DNA of 64,000 bases from NCBI RefSeq assembly GCF_047948215.1, contig NC_134460.1:127456324-127520323 (forward strand), read 5' to 3'. Numbering within the stretch: position 1 is the first letter of the stretch; each line of letters starts with the position of its first letter. Below are positions 13,440 through 23,989 of this stretch, one piece after another. The notes beneath the pieces were generated by a model. The model did not search any database. It was given only the letters and a program-made list of their open reading frames with translations, and was not told the DNA's origin. The position numbers and the translations under genes were made by a program. Source of the stretch: Lycorma delicatula (lineage: Eukaryota > Arthropoda > Insecta > Hemiptera > Fulgoridae).

Positions 13440-14370
13440 GAAGTACCAAAAATTAAGTTTCTAAATTTCCCAAACATCAAATCAAAAAAAAATGCAAAAT
13501 TTTTAACAAGGTCATATTATTTCATTTTTTGAAATAAAATTAAAGGTTCATAATACATATCTGGCAAGATATATCAAGAAGCAAACTAATATCTACGTGA
13601 ATTAAACAAAAATCATGTTTTATTTCATAATTTGATTTCGGTAAATTAGATAATTCCCTTACTGAGTAGAATAATTTAACATGTACTATTGTAAGTCCAT
13701 ATTACAATATTAATATATTTTTTGTTGCTTCGTATCTTTTTTTATCCGGAACACATTTTAAGACAGAGTCAGAGCTGATTTTTCTGAGAATAATGATATT
13801 TTGTTATATATTCAGTTACTGTGATGAAAAGGATAACGTGTGACTTTTAGAACTGAATGTCACCTATATTTTGGTAGGCTAAAATAGTGATGAACAAACT
13901 ACATTCAGTGCAGCGAAGAAGCCTGTGGTGTCTACTATGAATATTTGTTTCTTCTGGTAAGGCTATGTCTTTTTTTATAATGACTTTTGTGTCATGTGGT
14001 AACCTACAATCAACTAGTTACGATGCCTAACAAAAAAATTGAGAAATATTCTTATAAGAATAATTAATTAAACAAATAAATATTGATGTTAGAAAAAAAT
14101 TATTTATTTTTAAAACAATATTTTCTAGATAATATAATCTAAAATTTTGTTTTTATAATTTATTATCAAATCATATCCTGTCTTATTAGCAAAGATGGTT
14201 TGCACTTACTTTTTCTAGCTAAAAGTAGACATTTTAGGGCTATTAAATTCGGTTTATTTTAAATGCTAATCCAGATCTGGCAATTAAAAGACGTATCTAG
14301 TTACAGATACACGTAATGTTACAAACAATGGATGTAGCTGCCTACAATCTGGAATCAACAAAATTGTATT
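13440..14370. other. AT-rich sequence without recognised gene
   Basis: Nothing with coding character or terminal repeats was recognised here. It follows the Tigger right end and leads into the paired hairpins at 14373-14457. Confidence 0.5.
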
Positions 14371-14372
14371 CG

Positions 14373-14408
14373 ATAACCTACAAACTACTAGAATAGTTTG
14401 TAGGTTAT
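14373..14408. repeat. Perfect 15-bp hairpin
   Basis: ATAACCTACAAACTA (14373-14387) pairs perfectly with TAGTTTGTAGGTTAT (14394-14408) around a 6-nt loop. It lies only 5 bp from the next, longer hairpin. Confidence 0.9.
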
Positions 14409-14413
14409 TGTAT

Positions 14414-14457
14414 AGACTAATTTCTTATAGTCTATAAAGACTATAAGAAATTAGTCT
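14414..14457. repeat. Perfect 20-bp hairpin with 4-nt loop
   Basis: AGACTAATTTCTTATAGTCT (14414-14433) is followed by ATAA and then its exact reverse complement (14438-14457). The arms have no mismatch, so the structure is recent or maintained. It could be a fold-back replication error, a miniature element or a transcribed hairpin. Nothing in the flanks decides between these. Confidence 0.92.
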
Positions 14458-14728
14458 TTATAGTAGAAATAAAATAGAATAATTTACTAAAATGTACCTG
14501 AGACTTTACAGCATGTAACTGAAATGTGTAAACTACAAATATGAATTAAATATTCAAAGCTAGACTTAACGAAAGTATTGTAATGTTCAGTCGTGGACAA
14601 ATCATACTTGTCTATTGAACTTATGCTGAGATGCATGTAGCAGTATGTCTTATAGCTTGATCTGAAACTAAAATGTCAAACTATATGCTTAATTTTTTTG
14701 GATATTGTCATTTATTGGAATTTATTTG

Positions 14729-16085
14729 TGAGGTTGGTTCGTAAGTTCTCAGTCTTACAAAGAAAACAGATTTCTCAAAAATTTAATTTTTTAACGAAGT
14801 CGCCTTGCAGTTCGACACATTTACGCAAACGATTTTTCAACTTTTTAATACCTTTAGTATAATACGATTTGTCCAACTGTAAAATAAGAGGTTATCTCAG
14901 CTTTAACCTTAACATTTGATGTGAATTTTCGCCCATTTCATCAGGTTAGAAAAGTGGAATATGTCGAATATGGCTCATGGAATAGAATTTTGAAACATAG
15001 GTCATGGAGTGCTTGCAGGCCCATTATCGTTGTAAAAGAACAGTTTATTTTGAGCTAGATATGGGCATTTAGCCTAAATAGTACCTTTGATCAGTTTAGT
15101 AGTAAAGCGTAATTTACTCCCCGGTGATGCCTCTGCCTTTTTCCAGAGAGTGTATGAGCCGTAGGCATGGCTTCTCTTGAAAGCTGAACCGTTTTTTCTT
15201 TCTTTGACGCAGGCATTTTTCTTTCTTAGTTCTCATGCCTGTTTGGGCTGCTGTTTGTTCTATCGCTATGTAATGTTGAATGGTATTGTAAAACGTCAAA
15301 GAAATTCAACGTATCACGTTTAAATAAGTCTAAACAATCTTAAGAAGAGTTCAATCCAATGCGTTTTTGATCAATTATAAACGCGGTTAGAAACGCGGCA
15401 CCTATTAAGCAAAAAGTTTATACTAAAAACACTTTTCTTTTTTTTCCTATTCAGGCTCCGGTAATTATCTTTCAGATAATACTTCAGAGGATGAATGAGG
15501 ATGATATGTATGAGTGTAAATGAAGTGTAGTCTTGTACAGTCTCAGTTTGACCATTACTGAGGTGTGTGGTTAATTGAAAACTCAACCACCAAAGAATAC
15601 CGGTATTCACGATCTAATATTCAAAATCCATGTAAAAATAATTGACTTTGCTAGGACTTGAACGCTGGAACTCTCGACTTCCAAATCACGCGTTCACCAC
15701 TAGACCAACCCGGTGGGTTATACTAAAAACACTATGTAAAATATAATGGAAACCAGTTAGTCAGCTCACGTTCCTACAGTCGGCGATCATTTAATTAGGA
15801 ATGTTAGATTTTTATGATAATTTCATCAATCGTGGCGGTTTTTGGCCCGAAAGTTCATAATTTTGAATGGATGAAAACATTTAAATTCAAAACCCCATTT
15901 TTATTGTCCAGTACGAAGGGAAAATCTTTTAAAGCGGAATCTGATCCTATTTCTATGACCTTCAGGATTAAACATTTAAAAATAAAGTACTTGATAACAT
16001 CACGAAATTCAGTTTTGCCTATTTTTCATAAAATATCAAAATATTTTTGTTTGACTAGTTTGCCACAAACAAGGAACTAACATAC
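14729..16085 (-). pseudogene. mariner transposase fossil, interrupted by a SINE
   Basis: Family role: a DD(E/D) cut-and-paste transposase. Read on the minus strand in shifting frames, the N-terminus (KTEFRDVIKYFIFKCLILKV, about 15.9-16.0 kb) matches the first helix region of the mariner DNA-binding domain. After the SINE at 15434-15717 come a KRDTLNFFDVL block, PASKKEKTVQLSREAM, and LAQNKLFFYNDNGPAS, which carries the second catalytic aspartate (about 15025-15070). The C-terminus reads KSYYTKGIKKLKNRLRKCVE followed by LQGDFVKK (about 14792-14877). The left terminus AGGTTGGTTCGTAAGTTCTC (from about 14730) resembles mariner ends, and a weaker inverted counterpart lies near 16060-16080. There are many frameshifts and stops. 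No single open frame reveals this gene. Confidence 0.8.
15434..15717 (-). mobile_element. tRNA-derived SINE (family 1), with 16-bp target duplication
   Basis: SINEs are short RNA polymerase III transcripts copied by LINE enzymes. The head at the right end reads, on the minus strand, GGTTGGTCTAGTGGTGAACG (Box A region), then Box B GTTCAAGTCC. The T-rich left end (15434-15446) is its A-rich tail. The insertion is flanked by identical TTATACTAAAAACACT at 15418-15433 and 15718-15733. It lies inside the mariner fossil, so the mariner is older. Two more copies are at 20.5 kb and 60.4 kb. Confidence 0.95.
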
Positions 16086-16678
16086 TTGACTGATTTCAAA
16101 GTCATTTAATCATAATCATTTGCTACATCTGTATGTCGGGCGGAGAACTTTCCGAACGTCCCTGATGTAATGGGAGTTTTCTCTTAGTAACTAAATCAAG
16201 AAAACCAAGCTGTAAGAGTTGAACATATGCTTAACTCATATAATCATATGATGATTTAAAAATATCCGTTCTTGGAATGAGAAAAGTTATAAAATATTAC
16301 ATTAGTAGTTCTTACTATTTTTAGCTAAAGAAAATCACCTATAAACATAAATTTGATTAAAGGAATTCGCGAACATATAATACCATTATTTATTCTTTAA
16401 TAACAATTGTTAAGGTAGAATTTAAATGAAACATAAAATTTATTGGAATTTCTTTTACTTCATTTGTCATTTGACTAATTTTATTCTACTTTTTTTTTAT
16501 CAGTGGTAATCTTCTAACTTCAACATATCCTCTTTTCTTCTACACCTGTTATCAGTTTTGTATGTTACAATCTTTGTTTTCCTTAAAAGGTTTTACTCTC
16601 TATATATCACTCAACTACCTGAGTAACTCAATTTGGTTGCTTCAATATTTTATTTTGGCCCTCTAAGCACGTTATTTT
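16086..16678. other. AT-rich sequence without recognised gene
   Basis: Short spacer between the mariner fossil and the hAT miniature element. No coding or repeat structure recognised. Confidence 0.5.
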
Positions 16679-16686
16679 CTTTAGAG

Positions 16687-17152
16687 CAGAGGTTCCCAAA
16701 CTTATTTTTCTCATAGACCACTTTCAAAATTTTGCTGGTTCCGGTGACCCCCTGCAGCTACATTTTTACCATATTTCCAGTCGACGGAAAATGTGATCTA
16801 ACTATGAAAATTTGCGTTACGGCTGAGTTCCACGAACTAACAGCTTCCGAAAAAAAAGTGAGAATTGATTGGTTAATTTTTGATTGACTGTGCTGTGAGT
16901 GGATGTCAAAAAAGTGAAGTTGGCCAATCAAAAAAAATGCTTCCATCCAACTTTACATTTTTGACATCTACTCACAGCATAAGAAAGCAATCAAGCCAAC
17001 ATTTTAGTTCTTCACTATCGAAACCAGATGAATTTTCGTGGACTCCCGCTTACGAATTGTGAACCCCCATTTTTTTGTCACGCCAACGTAGACCCCCATC
17101 GAGTCTCCCGTGGACCCCTGGAGGTCCATCTGGACCACTTTGGGAATCAATG
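16687..17152. mobile_element. hAT-type miniature element (MITE) with perfect 8-bp duplication
   Basis: The ends CAGAGGTTCCCAAACTT (16687) and ACTTTGGGAATCAATG (ends 17152) are imperfect inverted repeats of the hAT kind. Both sides carry the identical 8-bp duplication CTTTAGAG (16679-16686 and 17153-17160), the length expected for hAT insertion. The 466-bp element encodes no transposase, so it is non-autonomous. Inside, 16892-16923 and 16947-16978 are 32-nt inverted arms with three mismatches around a 23-nt loop. Short open frames across it are not genes. Confidence 0.93.
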
Positions 17153-17160
17153 CTTTAGAG

Positions 17161-17785
17161 AATTCTTCTTAAATTTTTCATCTTCTATTGCAAAAAATAA
17201 ATATTTTTAGCATAGAAATTTTATTACCTAACAAAATACCAATTTCTACTGTAGTTTTAAAATCGATGTTTCTGTAGCTTGATTAGGTGAAAATGAACAT
17301 TTATGTGAGTTTCCGTTAAACACTGAATTTCTTTGTGTGAGTATTTCAAATTTTCAATGAGCTCCGACTTGAAGGGATATAAATTACACATGATGTTATA
17401 TCTGAATTATCAAATGGTGCAAGTGATTGTTGTCTAAGCACCTGCTGAAGTTTGATTAATAACTTCAGCTAAGTTACCATTCCCGAATGGTCCTAACTCA
17501 AAAAAAGAGAAGAATCCACATATTATTAGATTAATGAAGGTTTGAAAATTTTTAATAACACTGAAATATTAAAAATATTTCAAAATATTCAAAAGGCCAA
17601 AGAAAACTGGGTGTCGGAATAAGTCACATGACCTCTTACAAAATGGTTACAATACGATGATATGTACATAGGGCAGACAGAATAGCTTTTACTGTATATT
17701 GCTTGTAGAAATGTTACATGTAAAATGAAAGCGAGTGTGTAAAAAAAGTACCATTCCATTAAATGTACAGTTCATTACATTTACT

Positions 17786-17833
<48 letters not shown>

Positions 17834-18500
17834 TTACACGTAGCGTAAATAAACAGGCGCAGAAGTATATGTATTCAGAAGTAACTGTTTTAAACTTTGA
17901 TTTAATCTAATGAAAAATAAAATTGTATATTTTCCAAAACGATACTCAATTCATGCATTTTAAATTAAGATAGACACACAGTATGAATAATTCAAAAAAT
18001 GATTTAAATTGCAATAGCTACTCGCCTACGTACTTCAATAAACAGATTCGTTTTTTTCTTTTTTGTTGAAGAATAGATAACTGAAATATACCAAACATAT
18101 ATTAGCATAGCTTATATATGCCTACTCTATCAACCAATCAAAAAAATGATGACGTCATGAAAAACCGTATTATTAGAATAGATATTAAAAAATATGTTTA
18201 CATATAAATGTTGAATCATAAATTTTTTTAAGAGTTAATATGTCTTTCATAAGGTAAATTGAAAAGATAAGAAACACTCAAACACAAGATTATTTAATAA
18301 AATAAAAATAACCCTTTTTTAAAGAAATTTACAAATTTGGCGGTAATGTTTATGAAAATTAAACCAATCCTAAAAAAAAAAATCCTATAAAATCCTATAA
18401 AAAAAATAAAAAATATTTTTTCCGACTATTTTAGTTAATTTTCATATATATTTACCTATTTATTCTTTGTTTATCATTTTTTTTTTTTTTTGTTATGAAA
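17161..18500. other. AT-rich sequence with compound (AC)n(AT)n microsatellite
   Basis: The compound dinucleotide tract runs from about 17785 to 17829, (AC)n then (AT)n. The rest is A/T-rich with no recognised gene. Confidence 0.6.
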
Positions 18501-18504
18501 GATC

Positions 18505-18615
18505 GGAAATCAAGAAATAGCTTTTCATTAGCCCGGTGAAAATTGGTAAAGTGTGAAAAGATGCCATGCACTGGGGATTCGAACTCGAAACCTCTGCACG
18601 AAATTCCGTCCATTT
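18505..18615 (-). mobile_element. tRNA-derived SINE fragment (family 2)
   Basis: On the minus strand GGTTTCGAGTTCGAATCCCC (about 18572-18591) is a clear Box B/T-arm. It is followed by CATGGCATCTTTTCACAC, matching the body of the SINE at 23429 (CATGGTATTTTTCACACGC). Box A is degraded. This is a fragment, not a tRNA gene. Confidence 0.65.
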
Positions 18616-18903
18616 TTTTTTTAAATAAAGAAACATAATTTTAAAAATGTTCTTTATTGATTTGACAAAACGACAAAAATCTATGACAGTATGCAAAGAT
18701 TCCAGCCTCTGTTAAAGTAATCTGTTCAAAAGTAAATGTAACAAACAAATTTCTAACGAAGATATTTTGGACTAGGTGAATAAAATGTTTTATTAATTTT
18801 TTTTTTAACTTTCTACCTACCACTATGAAACAGATTAAAAAATAATCTAATAATGTGTCGTTAAAAAAAGGAAACTAATAAAAGCTTTGATTTTAATAAA
18901 CTA

Positions 18904-19506
18904 AAAAGAGACTTCATGAGATCAGTCCGTGTAAAATTGCGGGCTCAGTGGAATAGGTTCTGGCTGCTGAGTCCTCCCACGGCATTACATAACATCCGGA
19001 AGAATGTGCTCGAGAAACCTCTTTCCCCGAGCAACAGAAGAGACCAAGTCATCTTAACGCGGCTAAGGATTGGACACACCAGGCTTACCCACACTCATCT
19101 ACTTGACTCTCCTCAGAAGATCTGTAAGGCTTGCAAGGTCAAATGGTCCGTGCACCATCTGCTCTTTGACTGCCCAATCTTTGGAACCATCCGACAAAAT
19201 TTAGACCTGGGTTCGGATATGAAATTTCTATTAAACCAGAACGAAGGTGTAAAACGTCTGTTGTGATTCCTCTCCTACAATGAAATGAAGATTATGATTT
19301 AGTAATTTTTGTGTGATTTATGTATTTTTTATTTTTTTATTTATTGTTGTTACCTATGTTTATTCCTTATTTTTCCTGTTTCTTTATTGTTTAGTTTCGT
19401 TATTTATGATTTTTGTTTGTTTTATATAATGCTACATGATAATGTTACTTTAGTCGCTAATGACTATACTTGATGCGACTGTAAATAAAAGCATTAAAAA
19501 AAAAAA
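18904..19506 (+). mobile_element. 5'-truncated LINE 3' end with poly(A)
   Basis: Contains the last part of an ORF2-type protein (18916-19266), a T-rich 3' untranslated region, a TAAATAAA polyadenylation-like signal near 19481 and an A-run ending about 19506. The protein type suggests the Jockey/I/R1-like group rather than RTE. No target duplication could be identified with confidence. Confidence 0.75.
18916..19266 (+). pseudogene. C-terminus of a LINE ORF2 protein
   Basis: The 116-residue open frame includes LTRLRIGHTRLTHTHLL (about residues 47-63). A zinc-knuckle-like C-x2-C-x7-HH-x4-C arrangement (CKACKVKWSVHHLLFDC) follows. This is the usual end of Jockey/I/R1-like ORF2 proteins after the reverse transcriptase and RNase H regions. 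The catalytic RT part is missing, so the product could not retrotranspose. The ATG at 18916 is internal to the ancestral frame, not a true start. Confidence 0.82.
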
Positions 19507-20463
19507 CTAGTTTAATTTAAAATTATAATTAATCACTTTACATTATTTTATATTTTTATTTCTTTCATTTTATTATACATTTAATGTGATGTGGTTTAGA
19601 GGTAGCGAAATACAGTATATCGTTTTTATTTTTTGAAAGTGAAACGAATATTTAATTGTTAGTTATTTATTTACAGTATATTTTAAATGTAGTATACACA
19701 TATATATAATAGTAGAATACCTTCTACGGAATTCTAGGTCAGTTAAAAATGTAGGTATAAATGTTATAAATGTAGGTAACGTTTTCCAAAAATTTATGAA
19801 CAAACCATCGAATCGTTCATTTTGGAAAATTCAAATTCACTGAAGATCAAATCAATAACTGAATGTAAAAAAAAGCCCTTGATTTACACAACATAATGTC
19901 TCTGTAACATAACAAAAATGTGGATTCATTTTTTTTCTAGAAATAGACTAAATTAGATTTAATTTTAATATAAATGAAATTGTAGTTTTTCACTATACTA
20001 TAAGTGTGTTCAACGAAAATATTGCAGGTAATTTTCGTTAAAATAGATTTTAACAATTTATTAAAGCCTGGGATACGAGGCTACACTTCTGTATCAAATC
20101 TATCAAATAAATGACAGTATTTTTAGCTTCAATCCAGATTGAAAAAAAAAATGTATGTACTAAAATGGTAAATCTATTATTGAAAAATGTGACATCTGTA
20201 ATATCTAACTTCGATTCAATCGTATCATTATACCAACCTCACTATAGAAAAGAAAAACTGGTAATTTTTCATTATTTTAGATAAAGTTATACTATTTATT
20301 AAATACATATTATGTAGCAAATAACTAAAAATATGAATAAAGAAAAAAATATATAAACATAATTCTTCTGGTTATTCAACCATCCTTTTTCAGTTTAATA
20401 AAAACACCTTATACACGTTTTCGATATTATGGCTCATACGTTACAAAAATAAAACACAAATGC
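19507..20463. other. AT-rich sequence without recognised gene
   Basis: No coding or structured repeat recognised between the LINE poly(A) and the next SINE. Confidence 0.5.
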
Positions 20464-20472
20464 ATTCAGATA

Positions 20473-20766
20473 GAACCGACCGAGTTGGTCTAGTGGTAAA
20501 ATCGTCGTCATAAATCAGTTGATTTCGAAGTCGATGTTCTCAGATTCAAATCCTAATAAAGGTAGTTACTTTTTTCGGATTTGAATACTAGATCGTGGAT
20601 ACCGGTGTTCTTTGGTGGTTGGGTTTTCAATTAACCACACATCTCAGGAGTAGTCGACCTGAGTTTTTTCATGACTACAAATCTACCGGTACAGGTTAAT
20701 TAAACTGATAAGTCGCGAATGACTTTAATTGTTGATGCGGTTATAAAAAAAAGTATTTAAAAAAAA
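20473..20766 (+). mobile_element. tRNA-derived SINE (family 1)
   Basis: The head GAGTTGGTCTAGTGGTAAAA carries Box A. A Box B-like GATTCAAATCC follows, then the family body with TTTGGTGGTTGGGTTTTCAA and a TTGATGCGGTTATAAAAA tail. ATTCAGATA at 20464-20472 is repeated at 20767-20775, a 9-bp candidate target duplication. Same family as the copies at 15.4 and 60.4 kb, but in plus orientation. Confidence 0.9.
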
Positions 20767-20799
20767 ATTCAGATAAATTTTAACAATTATATTTCTCTA

Positions 20800-21221
20800 G
20801 AATTAGCTGACCCGGCAATGCTTTGCCATTGCTAGATTTGAGTACATTATATACATATATATATATATAATACATATATATAGATTAAATTAACACAATT
20901 GAATTGAAAGTTTGATAAAACAATAAAAACTGAATATTACGGGACTTCACACAAAATTTAAACTTTTACTTCTACTCTATTTCCCTTTTTCCCTATTTTC
21001 TTATTTTCCTATTTCCCTTATTCCCTATTTTTCTGTTTCCCTGGTCCCTATTTCTTTCCCCTTTCCCCCATTCCCTTTCTTCCTTTTCCATCCCCATTTA
21101 CTCTTTTCCACTCGCCATTTTTTCTTCCTCCTTTCCCATTTCCCTTTTTCCAATTTTATTACGCGTAAATCGGTCCAGTAGTTTTTTATTTCTGCAGCGG
21201 ACACAGATACGAACATTGCCT

Positions 21222-21250
<29 letters not shown>
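20800..21250 (+). repeat. Dispersed repeat with CTGACCCGGC head and (AT)n tail
   Basis: Begins near GCTGACCCGGCAATGC, passes a C/T-rich block (about 20970-21150), and ends with ATCGGTCCAGTAGTTTT and an (AT)n tail at about 21222-21247. The ATCGGTCCAGTAG module followed by a microsatellite recurs at about 49762, and a similar module lies at about 63100. The open frame on the minus strand here (21025-21216) only reflects the pyrimidine tract. It may be a terminus of a non-LTR or Helitron-like element. Class undecided. Confidence 0.5.
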
Positions 21251-21257
<7 letters not shown>

Positions 21258-21289
21258 GAAGAAAAAAGTAGGTATGTATATTTGTTTGT

Positions 21290-21580
21290 TAGCTGACACT
21301 GGCACCACCTAGCGAGTTCATTTTTGTAAAAATATTTATTTTCACGTAACTAATATATATTCTGAGAGAATAAGCCAAATCGGACCATAAATACAATTAT
21401 TCAAAATATCTCGACCCCAGCGCCACCTAGCGGCTTCAAACTAATTCAGAAACTTTCCCGGGCGTGCCTACAACTTGCCAAAGTTCCATTGCAATCGGAT
21501 GAATGGCACAGGAACGCATTCGGAACCAACAAACAAACATAAAAATAAACATTCATTTATATATATATATATATAAGATT
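21290..21580 (+). repeat. Paired ACCTAGCG modules with (AT)n tail
   Basis: CACCACCTAGCGAGTTCA (about 21302) and GCGCCACCTAGCGGCTTC (about 21420) are diverged repeats. They are followed by TTGCAATCGGATGAATGGC and an (AT)n tract (about 21557-21575). It resembles the microsatellite-tailed repeat just upstream and encodes no protein. Confidence 0.45.
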
Positions 21581-21599
21581 ATACATCGTATAGCCCCTA

Positions 21600-22555
21600 C
21601 ACCAGTATTCGCACATTTAATTAATAATTTAAATTTACCTAATAATAAAAAATTTCACTTAGAATTTTTAAATAAGATTTTTTCTCATAGGATTTGAAAT
21701 GGTAAAACATTTTAAAATTGAGTTAAATGCTGTAAATTTTTTTTAAATGTAACTTTATTATTTATTTAAAAAAAATTATCCGATTGTCTAATGAGTTCTG
21801 ATAGTAATTACTAAAAAAGTATTCGACTTAAGAATACTAAAAAAAAAAAAACCACTACAGAAAAGACAACACAGAGATTTAGCTTCATTTATAATTAGTA
21901 ACTGTAGCACTTAAGTCTCTATTCCAACCTTTTCTCAGTTGTCGTGATTTGATTATCAGAAATGTAAACACAGTGAAGCTAATAAACAAGTTATGTTTCA
22001 TGTTTCCTTTGTTTTCTGTGGAATTGGTTTTAAAGTTGTATTATAGACTATTAAGATACATTATATTTTGAAGTCCATTCGTATAGTCTCAATTCGCACT
22101 TAAGACAAAGTACAATTTATTATTAAATGAAGAATTTGGGGATGAGAAATTTAACAGCGAGCATAGTTACTTTTACTGGTAGAACCGTAAGTTTGGTAAT
22201 CATATGACGATAACAGTCTGTAACAGTAATTTTATACGGTATTATACATTTTTCAAGAGTATTAAAGAAAAAATATTACTCCACGAAGTAATAAATGTAT
22301 TTTATTTCTCCCGGTGGTGTTTGACATTTTGATTTAATATGTTGTAACTGAGTTAATTTTCTTGTAAAGTATTATACATAGATATTTAACTGCGAATTAT
22401 TGTGATATAGGTACATTACTAAACATGTATATTGATAGTAAGTCTCTTCTAAGATAAAAATCGTATACAGAGATTTTACAGGATTTACCTTGTTTTTCTA
22501 ATTATTTAGCCATTCAGAAAACTGCATTAACTAATGATACACATTTAGAAATATG
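21600..22555. other. AT-rich sequence without recognised gene
   Basis: No coding or structured element recognised up to the left end of the second mariner-like fossil. Confidence 0.5.
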
Positions 22556-22653
22556 TAGGGTGGCCACTGAAAATCTGAAGTGTTTGAAAACATCACAAGT
22601 TGTTGAATTTCAATTTTTTTTTGTACGTTTCTGAGCTTTCCTTGGATATTAAA

Positions 22654-23870
22654 ATGGTTACGTATGATGTGCAGTAACGAATAAAACTCATGGAATTTTA
22701 TTCCATGAAATCTAGTGAAAGATCAATTATTCAACTCGGAGAAAATACCGGCAACATTTTAATGTCATATCTCCTAGCAATAACATAATTCGGAACCTAA
22801 TCGTCTGGTTTGAAAGAACTGGATCAGTCGGCGGATCTTTCAGAAAGAGGTCTTAAGCTCACTGTGCGCGCTGATGCAGCGGAGCAAGCTGTACTGCAAA
22901 ATGTCCTTGAGGATCCATCTCCTTCTACTCGTCGTCGCTCTGCTCAACTAGGAATTGCCAAAAAATCGGTTCAGAAGAATCTGAAATTGTATCTAAAAAT
23001 GTTTTTTATAAAATATGCAAATGGTCCAAGCTTTACTACTCGAACGTAATCAACAGCCCCCGCAGTACACCATTCGATTTTTACACCTAGATGACAATAA
23101 CAACTTTTTGAATAACTTGATAATGAGTGATGAGGTCCATTTTCATTTAAACTGGTACACCAACAAACAAAATTGCAGATTTTTGGGTACTGAGAATCCC
23201 AGAGAATTATATCAGCATCAATTGCATTTCCAAAGATGCGCTGTTTGGCACCTTGTTAAAGATGAAAGAGTTATCGGCTCCTATTTGTTTGAAAATGAGG
23301 AAGGTCAGGCAGAAATAATCAACGGGACCCTGTATAGAACAATGATTGAACAATTTTTACGCCCAGCGATCAAAGATAATCAGGAGGTATGGTTCCAACA
23401 TGATGGAGTTACTGCGCACATTCACATTGCCGGCCTCCGTGGCGCGAGTGGTAGGCGCCTTGACCTTTCATTCGTAGGACCCGGGTTCGAATCCCGATAA
23501 GGCATGGTATTTTTCACACGCTACAAAAATTGTCATTCTTCTTATCCTGTGAAGCAATACTTAACGGTGGTCCCGAAGGTTTAAAAAAAAGGGTACGATG
23601 GATCTCCTGCGAAAATTTTCGGTAAATGAATAATTTCAAAAATGCTGAATTTGTTTGGCCTCCACGTTCATCTAATTTGTGCATCAGACTCTTTTTTGTT
23701 GAGCTACTTGAAAAAATAGATTTACGTAAATAAACCTTGAACAATTCAAGAACCTAAGGAAAACATTCGAGCCGAAATCCGACGTTTAGGACTTGAAACT
23801 TTGGGTACGATCATGGAAAATGATGTGAAAAGAACCTTATTTGTGAGGAAGAAAATAGTTATTTGAGGGA
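22654..23870 (+). pseudogene. mariner-like (IS630/Tc1/mariner superfamily) transposase, broken
   Basis: From the ATG at 22654 a degraded N-terminal helix-turn-helix can be read (RIKLMEFYSMKS). Then SPSTRRRSAQLGIAKKSVQK lies in the open run 22810-23049. The catalytic part is in 23015-23500: IMSDEVHFHLNWYTNKQNC has the first aspartate in SDE, and VWFQHDGVTAH has the second in HDG. There the SINE interrupts it. Past the SINE the gene resumes as AEFVWPPRSSNL...IYVNKP (about 23640-23735), where the third catalytic position is expected. An alternative reading frame joins the two long open runs by a -1 shift near 23020-23050. Dead by SINE insertion, stops and frameshift. Confidence 0.88.
23429..23590 (+). 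mobile_element. tRNA-derived SINE (family 2) inside transposase
   Basis: Starts GCCGGCCTCCGTGGCGCGAG with Box A GTGGCGCGAGTGGTAGGCGC and a near-perfect T-arm CGGGTTCGAATCCCG (Box B). The body then runs to an A-run at about 23583-23590. The acceptor-stem halves do not pair fully, so this is a SINE head, not a tRNA gene. It interrupts the transposase just after the HDG catalytic motif. Fragments of the same family lie at 18.5 kb and 63.8 kb. Confidence 0.88.
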
Positions 23871-23989
23871 TGCTGTTTTTCACACATAATACTGAAAAAA
23901 ATCCATTAATTATATTTTCAAATAAAATAAAAAAATAAAAAAAAAACGTTATTTTTGTTTTATCATTCAGTCTTTTAGTGGCCACCCCA

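Larger units (their letters stand above)
22558..23987 (+). mobile_element. mariner-like transposon, both ends present, SINE inside
   Basis: The left end GGGTGGCCACTGAAAATCTG (22558) and right end TTTTAGTGGCCACCC (to 23987) are inverted repeats with an 11-bp perfect core. A TA precedes the left end. The right flank is not cleanly TA. The interior is a broken Tc1/mariner-superfamily transposase with a SINE at about 23429-23590. Confidence 0.85.

Noticed and set aside
15640..15717. Possible functional tRNA on the minus strand (also 60638-60711 and 20473-20560)
   Set aside because: All three have the same ~285-bp body, A-rich tail and target-site duplications, so they are SINEs.
23429..23505. 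Possible functional tRNA gene (strong Box A and T-arm)
   Set aside because: The acceptor stem pairs only partly, no standard anticodon arm can be placed, and the segment continues into a SINE body with an A-tail inside a transposase.
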